Shown here: one piece after another, positions 37,725 through 48,056 of the stretch | Numbering within the stretch: the first letter of the stretch is position 1 | How the letters are laid out: the number at the start of each line of letters is the position of its first letter | Origin: Paraspadella gotoi | Taxonomy: Eukaryota; Chaetognatha | Reading direction: 5' to 3' | DNA: 64,000 bases | NCBI GenBank assembly: GCA_051294375.1 | Contig: CM119271.1 | Coordinates: 4,181,398-4,245,397, forward strand | Notes under the pieces: generated by a model | What the model saw: the letters and a program-made list of their open reading frames with translations, nothing else | The model's database searches: none | Told to the model about the DNA's origin: nothing | Position numbers and translations under genes: made by a program

Positions 37725-37763
<39 letters not shown>

Positions 37764-37895
37764 AAGAGAGAGGAGAAATTAAAAAATTAAGAAAACTGAG
37801 GAAAAAATTAAAATGAAATAAGAATGGAATGAAATAGAAAATGAAAAAAAAACCGCTAAGCTCTGGAGGTGGAGGGAAGAGAAGAGAGAGAGAGA

Positions 37896-37950
<55 letters not shown>

Positions 37951-37990
37951 AAGACAGATCGAGAAGAACAGATTGAGAGAGAGAGAATCG
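37472..37990 (+). repeat. (GA)n arrays
   Basis: GA runs at 37472-37504, 37690-37772 and 37877-37985 in purine-rich DNA. Confidence 0.9.
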
Positions 37991-39059
37991 CTGAGTGAAA
38001 AAATAAGTAGAGATGTTATGTTTTTTAGTTTTGAAGCGGCCTCCCCAATTTTGAAAATTTGGCTTCTCTCGAATTACACCCGGGTGTAACTTAAAAGAAA
38101 GTCTCAGCTTTTTTGCTTTGAGGGCAATCACGAACCTGAATGAAAAATGGGAAGAAGGTGTGTAAGTCTCGAGAGAAAAAAAAATGGTTGGAAAAAAAAA
38201 AAACATAATGTGAGAGAATGAAAAATTTAAGATTGGTAAAATTAAAATATCGTTTCAATAAAGATAAAAAGAATAAAATAAGTTTTGATACTTTTTTTTT
38301 CTTTTTTCTCTTCCGAGTATTTTCTCTTCATTTAGTTCTTCTTGTTTCTTTTTCGATCTGGCGTATCACACTCCTCTTCCCCTCTCCTCCTCCATGCTCC
38401 TCTTCCTCCTCCCTCCTCCTCCTCCTCCTCCTCTCAAAGAGGTACTAACGTCATCCCCCAAGAAAATAGTAAAATTGAGCTCAATAATGCAAAAATCAAC
38501 CTGAAAAATTAAAACAAAACGAGGCGAGACGCGAAAAAAAAATAATATAGGACGTGAAGACGCGGGATGGAGGGAGGGAAGGAAGGGAGGGAGGAAGGGA
38601 GGAGAGGAGGAGGTATAGTGAAGCGCCTTTTTTTCGAACCCACTTTTGTCGACTCGCAAACGTCGAAAAGTCGCTGCGACTGATTTTTTACTGGTCGAAA
38701 AGTCGAATTCGACGTGAAAATCAGTCGAAATTAACATTGAAGAGGCTCTCTGGTCGAATTCGACTCAGAATATGATGGACTCTCCTCTCTTTTCTCCTTT
38801 CTTCTTTTTCGCTCTCTAATAATATACACATAATCCACGATATTGCCATGTACATGTTAACAATTTTAACAAGCGCGGCAAACCATTTGCAAATATTATT
38901 ATTTATAGTAAAGAGTAAAAGACCTGGGAAAAAAAGATTTAAGATAGCCAATCAAAAATTTGAATATAAATCTTAAAATTTACCCTCCAGCTATTTATTT
39001 TAGGAAAGGATGTTTTCATTTACATTTTGAAATATATAAATTAAAAACCATTGAATTTA
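37991..39059. other. Mixed intergenic DNA
   Basis: Contains the perfect 16-bp palindrome TTACACCCGGGTGTAA at 38074-38089, a (CTC)n run near 38400-38430 and a GGAGGGAAGGAAGGGAGGG purine patch near 38566-38610. No gene is supported. Confidence 0.5.
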
Positions 39060-39780
39060 CGGTATGAATTCATAATGAATGAATTCACAGATCATTAATG
39101 GATAAATTCAATTCAGAATGTTCGGTTAAAAATGGAAGAATGATTATTAAGAAATGAATTCATATAGATGAATTTGTTTAATGCAGTATCGAAGAAACAC
39201 ATTCCAGGTTTAATAAAACTCTTTCTCTCTCTTTGAAGTGAATCTGGGGAATGAATCTATAATTAAATACAAATATATTTTTCATAATTTTCCTGATTAC
39301 AACAAAATGATTTGATAAGTGAATCTGATTAGTGAATTCATATTACAGTGGGGATTTTTCTTATGAAATTGGATCAGTCATTTAGTTAGTATCTCTTTAA
39401 ATGTTTCTATCAGTGTATGCACAATGAATAGTTTTCTTACTGACAGGATGAATTCATGTTATCAATTCACCTCATGAATTAACGCCACGATTTGATAAGT
39501 GAATCTGAAGGAAAGAGTTTTTGTCAGCAGATTAATACGGGTCAATAGAGAGTAACCTTCAATGTTTTTATTAAGGTTCTGCAAGGAATAGTTTTCTGTA
39601 CTGTGAGATGAATTCATGTATAATTAATTCACCTGCATGAATTACCGAGAAATGAGAAGATTTACAATGAGTTTATCCCCAAGATCATAAGAGGAGGAGT
39701 AAGAGGAGAAGTAAGAGGAGGAGTAAGAGGAGAGGAACAGGGTGTCTCTGAAAACAAACAGGAGTGTATTTACAATGTAA
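39060..39780 (+). repeat. Diverged direct repeat rich in GAATTCAT words
   Basis: TTTGATAAGTGAATCTGA occurs at about 39310 and 39490, and GATGAATTCATGT at about 39447 and 39607, giving two units of 165-180 bp. GAATTCA words recur through 39060-39640. It ends in AGGAGGAGTAAGAGGAG units near 39690-39735. Confidence 0.65.
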
Positions 39781-40069
39781 ATGAGGAGCATGAATTCAGA
39801 AAATCATGAAATCATGATTTCATTGGGTAAGATCTCGGTGGTAGTCGAATTCATAGTCGAAAAACAGCGCTTCACTATAAGTGGGAGGGAGGAAAGGAAA
39901 GAAGTAGGAGGGGAGTGGAGGAAAGGAAAGAAGAGGGGGGTGAGGAGGAAAGAGAAGGAAGGTGGAAAGGAAAGAAAAAAAGGGAGGGAGAGGTAAGAAG
40001 ACGAAAGAGAAATAACACTCTGGGAGAAAGACCGAGAGTCTATGGATGCCTGGGAAAAAAATAAAGCTT

Positions 40070-40345
40070 TCGCGTCTAAGACGATTACGACGACGAAGGG
40101 GACAAAGACGACGACGAAGATGAAGAGACGACGAGCGATGACACGACGACGGACGACGAACGGCGATGACGACGAAGACTACGACTGGACGAAAGACGCC
40201 AAGGGTAATATGACGAGGACTCCTAGGTCGAGAGGACGAAAGAAGAGGAGAACGAAGCGGACGACGACGACGATGACACGACGAGACGACGACGACGACG
40301 AGAACGACACGACGGACGACGACGGACGACGATACCAAGGAAAAC
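40070..40345 (+). repeat. (GAC)n/(CGA)n-rich region
   Basis: Imperfect ACG/GAC trinucleotides with interruptions. The Asp/Thr/Arg frames are artefacts. Preceded by polypurine DNA at 39880-40010. Confidence 0.85.
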
Positions 40346-40439
40346 GTACGAGGACAAGGACGAACCCAAGGAGATATGCAAAAACCCGAGAACAATATAG
40401 CGATAAAAGGGAGAAGAGAAAAAAAAAACATAACGTGTG

Positions 40440-40623
40440 AAGAAAACAAAGGAGGAGGAAGGAGGAGGAACAGGAAGAGGAGGAGGGAGGAGGAGGAGGA
40501 AAGGGTCAGAATTGAGAAAATATGTGGAAGAGAAAAAAACGAGAAGCAGATGTAAAGAGGCAGAGAAGAAAGATAAAGAAAAATCTAAGAAGGAAAGAAG
40601 AAGGAAATATCTGGAGAGAGAGC

Positions 40624-40687
<64 letters not shown>

Positions 40688-41089
40688 AACAGAGACAGAG
40701 ACAGAGACAAAGCCAAGGAATGAGAAGGAGATCAAAGAAAGAGTCTTTTTCATTTAATTCTTCTTCTTAATCATTTTTATTCAGACTTTTTATTTTTTTC
40801 TTTCTTTTTACTTTTTTTCTCTCATCTTTTTTTTAATAATTTTTCTTGGTTTTTTTTTCTCTCGATGGAATTCCGCGCAAGAAATCAGGGAACACAATTC
40901 AATCAACTGAAATGGAGGGGAGCGAGAGAGAGAGAGAGAGGAGGGTGAGGGGAGAGAAAGAGAAAAGAAAGAGAAGAGAAGGAGAGAATGAAGAAGAGAG
41001 AAGAAGAGAAGAAGAAAAGAGAGGAGAGAGAGAGAGAAAAAGAGAAAGAGATGAAAGAGAGAGAGAGAGAGAGGAGAAAGAGAGGAAAG

Positions 41090-41178
<89 letters not shown>

Positions 41179-41203
41179 AAAGAGAGAGAGAGAAAGATGA
41201 AGA

Positions 41204-41235
<32 letters not shown>

Positions 41236-41275
41236 GAGAGAGGAGAGAGAGAGAGGAGAGAGAGAGAGAGACCAC
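40440..41275 (+). repeat. Polypurine region with (GA)n arrays
   Basis: GGAGGA units at 40450-40500, then GA arrays at 40617-40702 and 40921-41270 with AA and GG interruptions. Frames of up to 230 Arg/Glu residues are not genes. Confidence 0.9.
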
Positions 41276-42064
41276 TACAAAACGAAACAGTTGACGAGCG
41301 ACGACTGACGGACGACGACGACGACGACGACACTAACCACTACATTAACAACAACGAGAAAAACTTTCTTCTTCTTCTTCCCGCGCCGACGCCGCCGCGC
41401 CGCCGCCAACGCCCACGCGGCGCCGCCCCAATAAGTGCTGCAGCTCCATCTACTCTTGCTCTGAAAATACTATTATTATCAATCACGACGCAAATTCACA
41501 TAATAACAACAACATCGACATCCGGCCATTTGAAGTGAGACATCTGGTGGGGAGTTATTTACTTTTAAATGAAAAACTAAAGTCTATTAAATCTTTAACT
41601 TGGAAATTACTTAAAAAATGATCCAATTAGTCTAAGATGGCCGCAACATCTGGCCATTTAAAGTGAGCACACTGGACACCTTCATGTCTGGAGAATGCAA
41701 TTTGACGACAAAAAAAAGAGAGACATCAACCAAAACCCGACTCATACATGTGACGACGACGACGATGGTGACATCTCGCACAACAGAAAACGAAATCGAC
41801 CGACGACGACGACGACGACGACGACAACGACGACGGCGGCGACGACAACGACGACAACGACGACGACGACGACAACAACACCGAGGATGAATAAAGTGCC
41901 AAACGTTTGTGAAAAATGAGTCATACACATCGGGGGTTTTGGCCGCGGAGAAAAACGACGACGACGACGATGACGACGACGACGACAGCGAAAACAAGGA
42001 CGAAAACAAGGAAAAAAACAACAACAACAACGACGACTATGATTACGTCGACGACGAAACGGAA
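41276..42064 (+). repeat. Cluster of (CGA)n tracts
   Basis: CGA/CAA-rich tracts at 41305-41335, 41745-41885 and 41955-42060, with GCC-rich DNA at 41380-41430. Two near-identical phrases, GGCCATTTGAAGTGAGACA (41524) and GGCCATTTAAAGTGAGCACA (41653), are about 130 bp apart. Confidence 0.85.
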
Positions 42065-42245
42065 AGCTAAGGCGCTCAGCCAAAGTGGGCTGAAGATGAC
42101 TCACCCTTTTAAAAGCTAAGGAACGGGTCCTGCACTTGGGACCAGTCCCCAATGGTCGCTACGCCCTCAAGGCGGTCTAGAGCCGACCTCACGCTTCACG
42201 TGAGACAGGAACCTGGTTGGGGTTGAACCCGGTATCACGTGATCG
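42065..42245 (-). mobile_element. tRNA-derived SINE, copy 2 (5'-truncated)
   Basis: In reverse complement it reads GATACCGGGTTCAACCCCAA (B box), then AGGTTCCTG, GTGAGG-CGGC, CAGGACCCGTTCC, AGTCATCTTCAGCCCACTT and AGCGCCTTAG, in the same order as 32551-32800. The A-box region is replaced by (CGA)n DNA. Confidence 0.6.
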
Positions 42246-43305
42246 TGATCTGACGACGACGACGACGACGACGACTATGAGGACGACGACGACCTCGCGA
42301 CCCTCGAACGCGAATTGTTATGAAGACAAAAGGAGAAAAGGAGACAAAGAAGGAAATTTGGGAATGTGGGAGAGGGAGAGAGAACTTCTTTTTCCTATTT
42401 CTTACATTAAAATACAAAATAGTTCGGGGATGTACACTTTCATTCAACATCTGAACGAGCCTTCAAGTCATGTGGAAATTAGACTGACTGGGGCACCGTC
42501 GAGTCCGTACACGCTGTTCACGTGACGACCAGCGAACCAGATGGGGGTGTGGACGCCGACGCGTTCTCGAGTCGGTCACCGGTTATGAGCAAAACCGTGT
42601 CCTGAACGCCGGTGCCAGAAAGCCGCTCGTTAACATCACCGAGCGATGTATATCGTAACTTCGCCGAAAAATGACCCGTGATCTCGAAGCGGCCAGCGCC
42701 CGCCGTCCAAGGAAGACAAGGTTAAATTTCGGCGCGGGACTGAAAGTGCAGTTGGCGAACGTTTGAAAGGATTTATTGCACGAATCCTATTTTAGAGGTT
42801 GTGAACACAACGTTTTATTAACAAGCAGAGTTTCTGTTCGCCCCTACACCCTCTCTCACGATTTCCCTCAAGACTCGCCCCCCTCTTACTCGGCGAACCG
42901 ATTCGTGGACGATCACTGTGGACGCATCGAAACTTCCGCAAAGGATACCTGCGACTAAAGCCCAAGCGAGCGACAAGTCACGCTCGTCCGGCGCTTGGCC
43001 GATCGGCGGTGGCGAAGCCGTGACGGGGCGAGGGTGAGTGGCGCCGGAAACGACGTCTGAGTGGCGCGTAAGAAGGAACGGTCTTGGATCGGCGCAGCGG
43101 ACGATAGTTAAAAGGGCGGCGCTTCGATCGTGTAACGACGTAAAGTGAATTAGATGGGAAAGCCAAAGGAAATGTACACGAATAGAAAGGGATTGAGGAA
43201 AAGGAATTAAACAGAATTAAGGGGAAGAAAGAAATTCAAAATTGAAAGAATATCGCGAGAAGAAATGAACTGATTCGATAATCAAACGCGAAGTAGTTGA
43301 TATGA
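42246..43305. other. GC-richer DNA before the retrotransposon block
   Basis: Short (CGA)n at 42251-42296, then CpG-rich mixed sequence. Short chance frames occur on both strands. No family is recognised. Confidence 0.4.
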
Positions 43306-44532
43306 CTTCGAGCAGTACGACTACGATTACGAGTCGACGACGACGAAGTCAATTGGATCTTCGAAACGAGATCCAGTCGAAACGTCAAATGCTTCTATTG
43401 CGTACTTCGCCACAACGAAGCCTTCGTCGAGAGTCCCGTTGACCACTCCGAAACAATTTTGGAGAAGTTGAAGGAAACCGCAGCGAAATCGGAGTCGAGG
43501 AAAGTCATTTTGAGAAGCGAAGCCGACGAAATTGACTTGAAAACGAAAAGACATCTCACGGATTTGAAGAATTAATGCGATTTCGGTGGATAAAGGCGAC
43601 GAACTGCAAAACGCAGCCCTTCGCTTTATGGCTGCATGTTCTCAAATTATTCACCGTCGCTCGAACGAACTAAACCGGTTTAAGAAGTCAAACGAAAACG
43701 AACAGACTAAGAAAAATTCCAAAACGCGTCAAAAAAATTAGATTCGTTTTCCTCTAAAAGTCGATGTAGAACCTCCAACACTCCGATTTCAGCTCTTCTG
43801 CAATCTCATCAGTCCGACAGATCCCACCATCGTCGCTGCCGAAATCGATGAGTCATTCGACATATGGCGCGAGACACCCTGGCGTCAAACTCGCAACGTC
43901 CCGTGTCCATTGTCCTTTCGTCGGGACCTCGTTCGATGAAAACCAAGACCAAGGCCATGCGTCGAAACGTTCACGTCCCGAAAGCACTCCTCTTGCACAG
44001 AGTGCGATCACAGTCCAAGCAAAGCAATCTCAGATTGCATCGACGAATCACGAGAAAGAAATCGAAGAAGGCGCCGTCGACTTCCGCCGTCCCGTCTCCC
44101 TTCAAACCTTCATTCCCCGTCGTCGTCGATCGAGAAACGCTCAGTGCGATCAAATGTACCCTACATACGGCCGCCCGAAACTCCTCCACCTCGAAGCACT
44201 CGTCCGACTCCACTCCACCGACCACGCAACATTTGTGCAGGCGCACTGTGCGCAACTTCAAGCGCGCGCATCAACTGTGTTGCAATCGCCACATGGTCTT
44301 CGAAGGCGACACCCCTTGTCTTTGCGACTCTGAGCGATTTCAGCGCCGCAACGGAGTTTTCGATTGGAAGACACACAAAAGGGAAAAGCATACGAAGAAG
44401 TCGGGAACCCCTCGTACACCACCGTCCCTCCGCTCCCTCCCCTCACCGTACCTCCACGTCGCAACGCCTCTTGAAAGCCATTTCTGGTTCCAAATGAACC
44501 GCGATTCTTCAATGGCCTCTCCACCAACGTAG
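43306..44532 (+). pseudogene. Decayed plus-strand coding stretch, identity unknown
   Basis: Three consecutive plus-strand frames look protein-like. 43306-43572 lacks an ATG and reads VDDDEVNWIFETRSS, then NVKCFYCVLRHNEAFVES (a CxxC...H pattern), then Glu/Lys-rich helix-like sequence up to a stop. A shifted frame from about 43574 reads INAISVDKGDELQNAALRF, MAACSQIIHRRSNELNRF. The frame 43864-44532 contains RRTVRNFKRAHQLCCNRH and a Cys/His-rich stretch ending WKTHKREKH. Codons are balanced and GC-rich, unlike the simple repeats. At least two frameshifts would be needed. It may be the first ORF of a transposon or a host gene remnant. The antisense frames here are shadows. Confidence 0.3.
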
Positions 44533-44666
44533 TTGCTGCTTGTTCCAGATGTCGTGTGGTCCACAAGAAAAAATCAGAAAGATAACGAAAGCAGGATCCT
44601 CCTGCCTTCTCCTCCTGCTCTTCCTCTCTCAGATACAGCTCAGCGAAAGCGAACGCCATCGAAAGT

Positions 44667-45150
44667 TCACTCAGTCACAAGACCCCTCTGAGCAGAGACC
44701 CACGCACGAGCCCGACAGTAAAAACGGAAAAAGGTCTGTGCTCCAACCAATCTGCACGAGAATGACAGATCCACTCCTTGCAAAAGTGTCCGTCGCCTAC
44801 GCGGTCGATGCCAGGCGCGTTGACTGTATCTCCAAAAGCTCGACTTGAGAATCCGCACTGAAAAACGTTGGAGAGATATGGACACATAAGGAGGCGATGG
44901 ACGAAGTAAAGGAAGGAATCGGCTGAGGTCCGGCAAATCCTGAAACGAACACAGAAGCCAAAAAACCAAACAAGAGACTGGCAGACGACCACGCTTGATG
45001 CCATGCTATGTCTAGGATTCCAAGACGAAAAGCAGGGACAAGAAAAAACGAAAAGCTGAACAGCGTAGGGAATATATGGAAGGCACAAAAGAACATGGCA
45101 GCAGCAAATCCATGTGACCAGAGAGCACAACGAAACGAGAAGAACAACAC
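44667..45150 (-). pseudogene. Tyrosine recombinase C-terminal domain, degraded
   Basis: Family-typical end motifs of DIRS recombinases are visible across two frames. LLEIQSTRLASTA (44800-44835) aligns with the canonical H-S-T-R...A-S box, with Gln where His is expected. In another frame KGVDLSF-type text precedes RLVGAQTFFRFYCRARA, which holds the candidate nucleophile Tyr at 44718-44720. A frameshift separates them, around 44790. The upstream part (44840-45150) is hard to align. The enzyme would insert the circular cDNA without a target-site duplication. This copy is inactive as read. Confidence 0.6.
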
Positions 45151-45855
45151 CTAACTGTCAAAGTCCTCTGCTGTGACAGAGGCAGGGATAGCAAGAAGGA
45201 AGAAGAAGTATGAAGACTAGCCTCAAAAGAAAGGAGCCGAGAAGAGAAGAGAGAGGCACGAGAGAAGTAAATACAAAAATCGCAAGAGACTGGGCGCGAC
45301 GACTAGAGAGGAGAGAGAGCGCCAAGCAGAGGGAGAGCAATGCAGGACTAACAGCAGAGAGAGAGAGGAGGATTAGACTTAGAGAGCGAGACATCGACAA
45401 ACTGGTGGAGAAAAGAAAGCGAAATGACAATAAAATGAAAATGACCAAGAAAACTGAATAAATGAACATGACAATGAAGATGAAATGAAATGAACAATGC
45501 AAAGTGAAAGAAAATGAGTCAAACGGTAGGAAAGGAAACAAAAAGCGACCCGTCACGGAAACGGACAAAGATTCAGAGACGGAAGAAGGCCAAAAGAGGA
45601 AATGAAGAGCGAAACAAATGGGAACGACAATCTAGATAAACACGATAGACGAGAAATTGCGCGTGGACATTCCGAGGAACTTGCAAATTCACTTGTGCTA
45701 TAATAACTATAGCGAGTACCGGTCGACGTCGCTGAGGCGAAACTAGTTAGCAGAGAGATAACTGTTCTGCGAAAAACGGCTTCAAAAGCGGCCTGAAGTC
45801 CTCAAAGCCACCTCGTACTGCTGACAGGCAAACGAGTCAAAAACAGCTTATTTTT
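45151..45855 (-). other. Region between RNase H and recombinase remnants
   Basis: 45200-45560 is purine-rich with GAGAGA patches. 45796-45845 on the minus strand reads SFACQQYEVALRTSGRF, which resembles the N-terminal SAM-like segment of tyrosine recombinases (TxxQYxxALRxWxxF). If so, the recombinase gene is interrupted by expanded purine DNA. Confidence 0.3.
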
Positions 45856-47181
45856 TTATTTGCTATTCCGCCCCCAGAGCCCTGTCGTACGGGAATCCTC
45901 GATGTCCCCCTGATGCCTAGCAGAGGGCGTGTGAATGATTATTGAACAACAGCTGAGTTTGTTGAGGTCCGAGACCCTGCCGCGCCCCCCTACCATCAAT
46001 TCTCCCTCACGACCGAACCACACTGTAGGCCGATCTCGAAGAGCTTGGTCGATACCATTCTCCGGCTTGCCAACACTCAATCGACGAGACCTACCGGAGA
46101 ACGCAAAAACTCCAACACCCGATCAGAGTCTCACTACAACAGCGCTAAACCCGACTCTCTGGTGCCCTCTGCCAAAAGCTCTCATCCACGAAGAATCCCC
46201 TGGCCCCCTCCAACCTGACGCATCACACTTCGGGATCCAATCTGGGAAGGAAACCACGTAACCCTTCGAAAACCAAACTTGAATTCTTTGCAGGTCGTCA
46301 TTCCCCAGTCCGAGAGAATTCCTCCTCCTCATCTCTCCAAAGAAGTCAGTCGAAGTCAACTGATCGGGTCAATCCGCGTCAGTCGTGATCGTCAGGTCGC
46401 TAATACAGGATCGTAATCTGGGGCGCAAAATGTAACGCCAGAGTTAACGCTGGAACCATCCTGTCGAAAAACTTGGGGAAGAGCACTCAGCTCCAATGCT
46501 GAACAGCTCCTCTCTGAGTATCTAGTATGACTTTCCCTGCGAGCACGCCCGACAAATTCTCCTCCGACGAAGACTTCGTCCCCACAACGTGATACGTCCA
46601 TGAGCGACATGAGCCAGAAGGAGCAGAATCCCTGCACACCACTTCGGAAGAGCCGAGAACCGAGACCTGCAGCAGCGGCGGAGACAACACCCAGCAGATC
46701 ACTACACTCGATCGTCTTAAGCCACTAAAGAGACTTTGCACCCTGTGCGATTCTGTTCCCGGAAGCGCAACGACAGTGAACTTGAGTCACACACTGAACG
46801 TCCTCTCAAACACTCAATATGGAAGATGGCCATGCCAACAGCCGCAACATCCCCCACAAGTCCCCGGTGAAAGCCCCGGCGAAAAAACAGAGAAGCCCCA
46901 AACCTCCGGGACGGGCATCGGTCGCAACCATCGCGTGCAAAGAAATCCGGGAGACATCGGCGATCGCAGCAAAGCAATCCTGGATCTCCGCGTTTGACTC
47001 CCACGCCAGCTCCACTTTCTCGCCGCCTCCGAAAGAAGGACTGCTCTTCACTCAGAATCCTTCTCCGGTGAGTAGACCGATTGACGTCGCGTTGAAGCTG
47101 TGCCGCCCTCAGCGAAATGAGCCGCGAACGCCTAAACCTGAGCCTGCGGTGCGACAAGACAACAGCAAAGAACCTTGACAT
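45856..47181 (-). pseudogene. DIRS-type RNase H and following conserved region, frameshifted
   Basis: WESNAEIQDCF followed by VATDARPGGLG (Asp at 46917-46919) matches the RNase H start W..N.......TDAS..GWG. TGDLWGMLRLLAWPSSILSV follows. At 46392-46637 the frame ends in DGSSVNSGVTFCAPDYDP, like the DLFASR...W..DP segment of this group. At 46123-46359 LQRIQVW-KGYVVSFPDWIP stands for the usual PPF.LI.RVL..I region. Each piece is in a different frame. On the opposite strand the frames 46819-47178 and 45935-46261 are shadows. Confidence 0.55.
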
Positions 47182-48056
47182 GCTGATCGACGTGCTCTAA
47201 GCAGGAAGTGCAGAGCGGCCATCTCGCGAAGTGATAAAAATCTTCGCAACGGGAGCGACAAACCGATGAAAGCGCACCCGTCACCCATGGCGAAGACCAA
47301 AGACTGAAAACTGCCGTCGAATACCAAACTGACTCTGGATGGATGATGAAGCCCACCTTCAAGAGTCGAAAGCTGTGAAGGTTCACCAGACACTCCCCTT
47401 GCGAGGCCCCAGTCATCAGAATATCGTCTATGTAGAACAAGCAAGCTGAGCCCTCTTCCGGAGCCAGGCGACTACGGGCGTGTCGTCTTGGGTGAAAGCC
47501 ATAGGACGGGTTGCCAAACGAAAGGAAGGAACTTGTATGGATAAACGCGCCTCGATCCAAATGAACCGACAAAACTTGCGAGAATCCCCGCATATATAGG
47601 CAAGTGGAGATGCGTCAGCGAAGAATCGATGACACCCATATCCCCCGAAGACCATCCCTTCACCAGAACATCTTGACAACTCCATCGAAAGTAAGGAGGA
47701 CAATGAGACCTGTTGAGCTCTTCAAATTAGAATTGGCCCTCATCCCCATCTTTTTGGATACCAGAAAAATCTTGAATAATATCGCCGGAGAAGCCTCCCC
47801 CCACGCACCCTTTTCCAAAGCTGCCGCTATCCTCGTCGCGTGAAGATCCCCTGCCCAAAAGAAGGTCTCGCCGAAGAAGGCATTCCTGTAGGAACCTGTT
47901 CGCTCTCCTGCAATGAGAATCCTTCAACGTTTGTAGAATACGGAATCCTTCCGATGTCCAAATCCGCCAAAAAGGACGAAGTTGTTGCAAGCGCCCTCCA
48001 CCGCGAAAGTGCGGAAGACGGCCGAGAAGAAAAAAATCGAGTCCTGGACAGTCCAT
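47132..48056 (-). pseudogene. DIRS-type reverse transcriptase, frameshifted
   Basis: Reads in order: GGGRLQQLRPFWRIWTSEGF (N-terminal linker), a Phe-Tyr-Ser-Arg-Phe-Phe-like segment near 47780, FADASPLAYICGDSRKFCRF (equivalent of DLKDAY...P....FL.F), RLATRPMAFTQ, PVVAWLRKRA, then the catalytic YIDDILMTGASQGECL (YIDD at 47423-47434), RLLKVGFIIHPE, and downstream SLVFAMGDG and SLREMAALH-type thumb sequence. Palm motif C with both aspartates is preserved. Frames shift at least three times. LTR-retrotransposon RTs are a less likely alternative, because the linker and GFIIHPE text are typical of DIRS. Confidence 0.7.

Noticed and set aside
40846-41538. 230-codon Arg/Glu-rich ORF and its Ser/Leu antisense
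   Set aside because: Made by (GA)n arrays.
42776-42958. Short 60-codon plus-strand ORF in the GC-rich block
   Set aside because: No motif, no splice context, and comparable frames exist on both strands.
46431-46460. Possible LTR boundary (TGTAACGCC) with a primer-binding-like GGGGCGCAAA beside it
   Set aside because: It lies inside the reading direction of the DIRS RNase H region, no second LTR copy was found, and the word is short.
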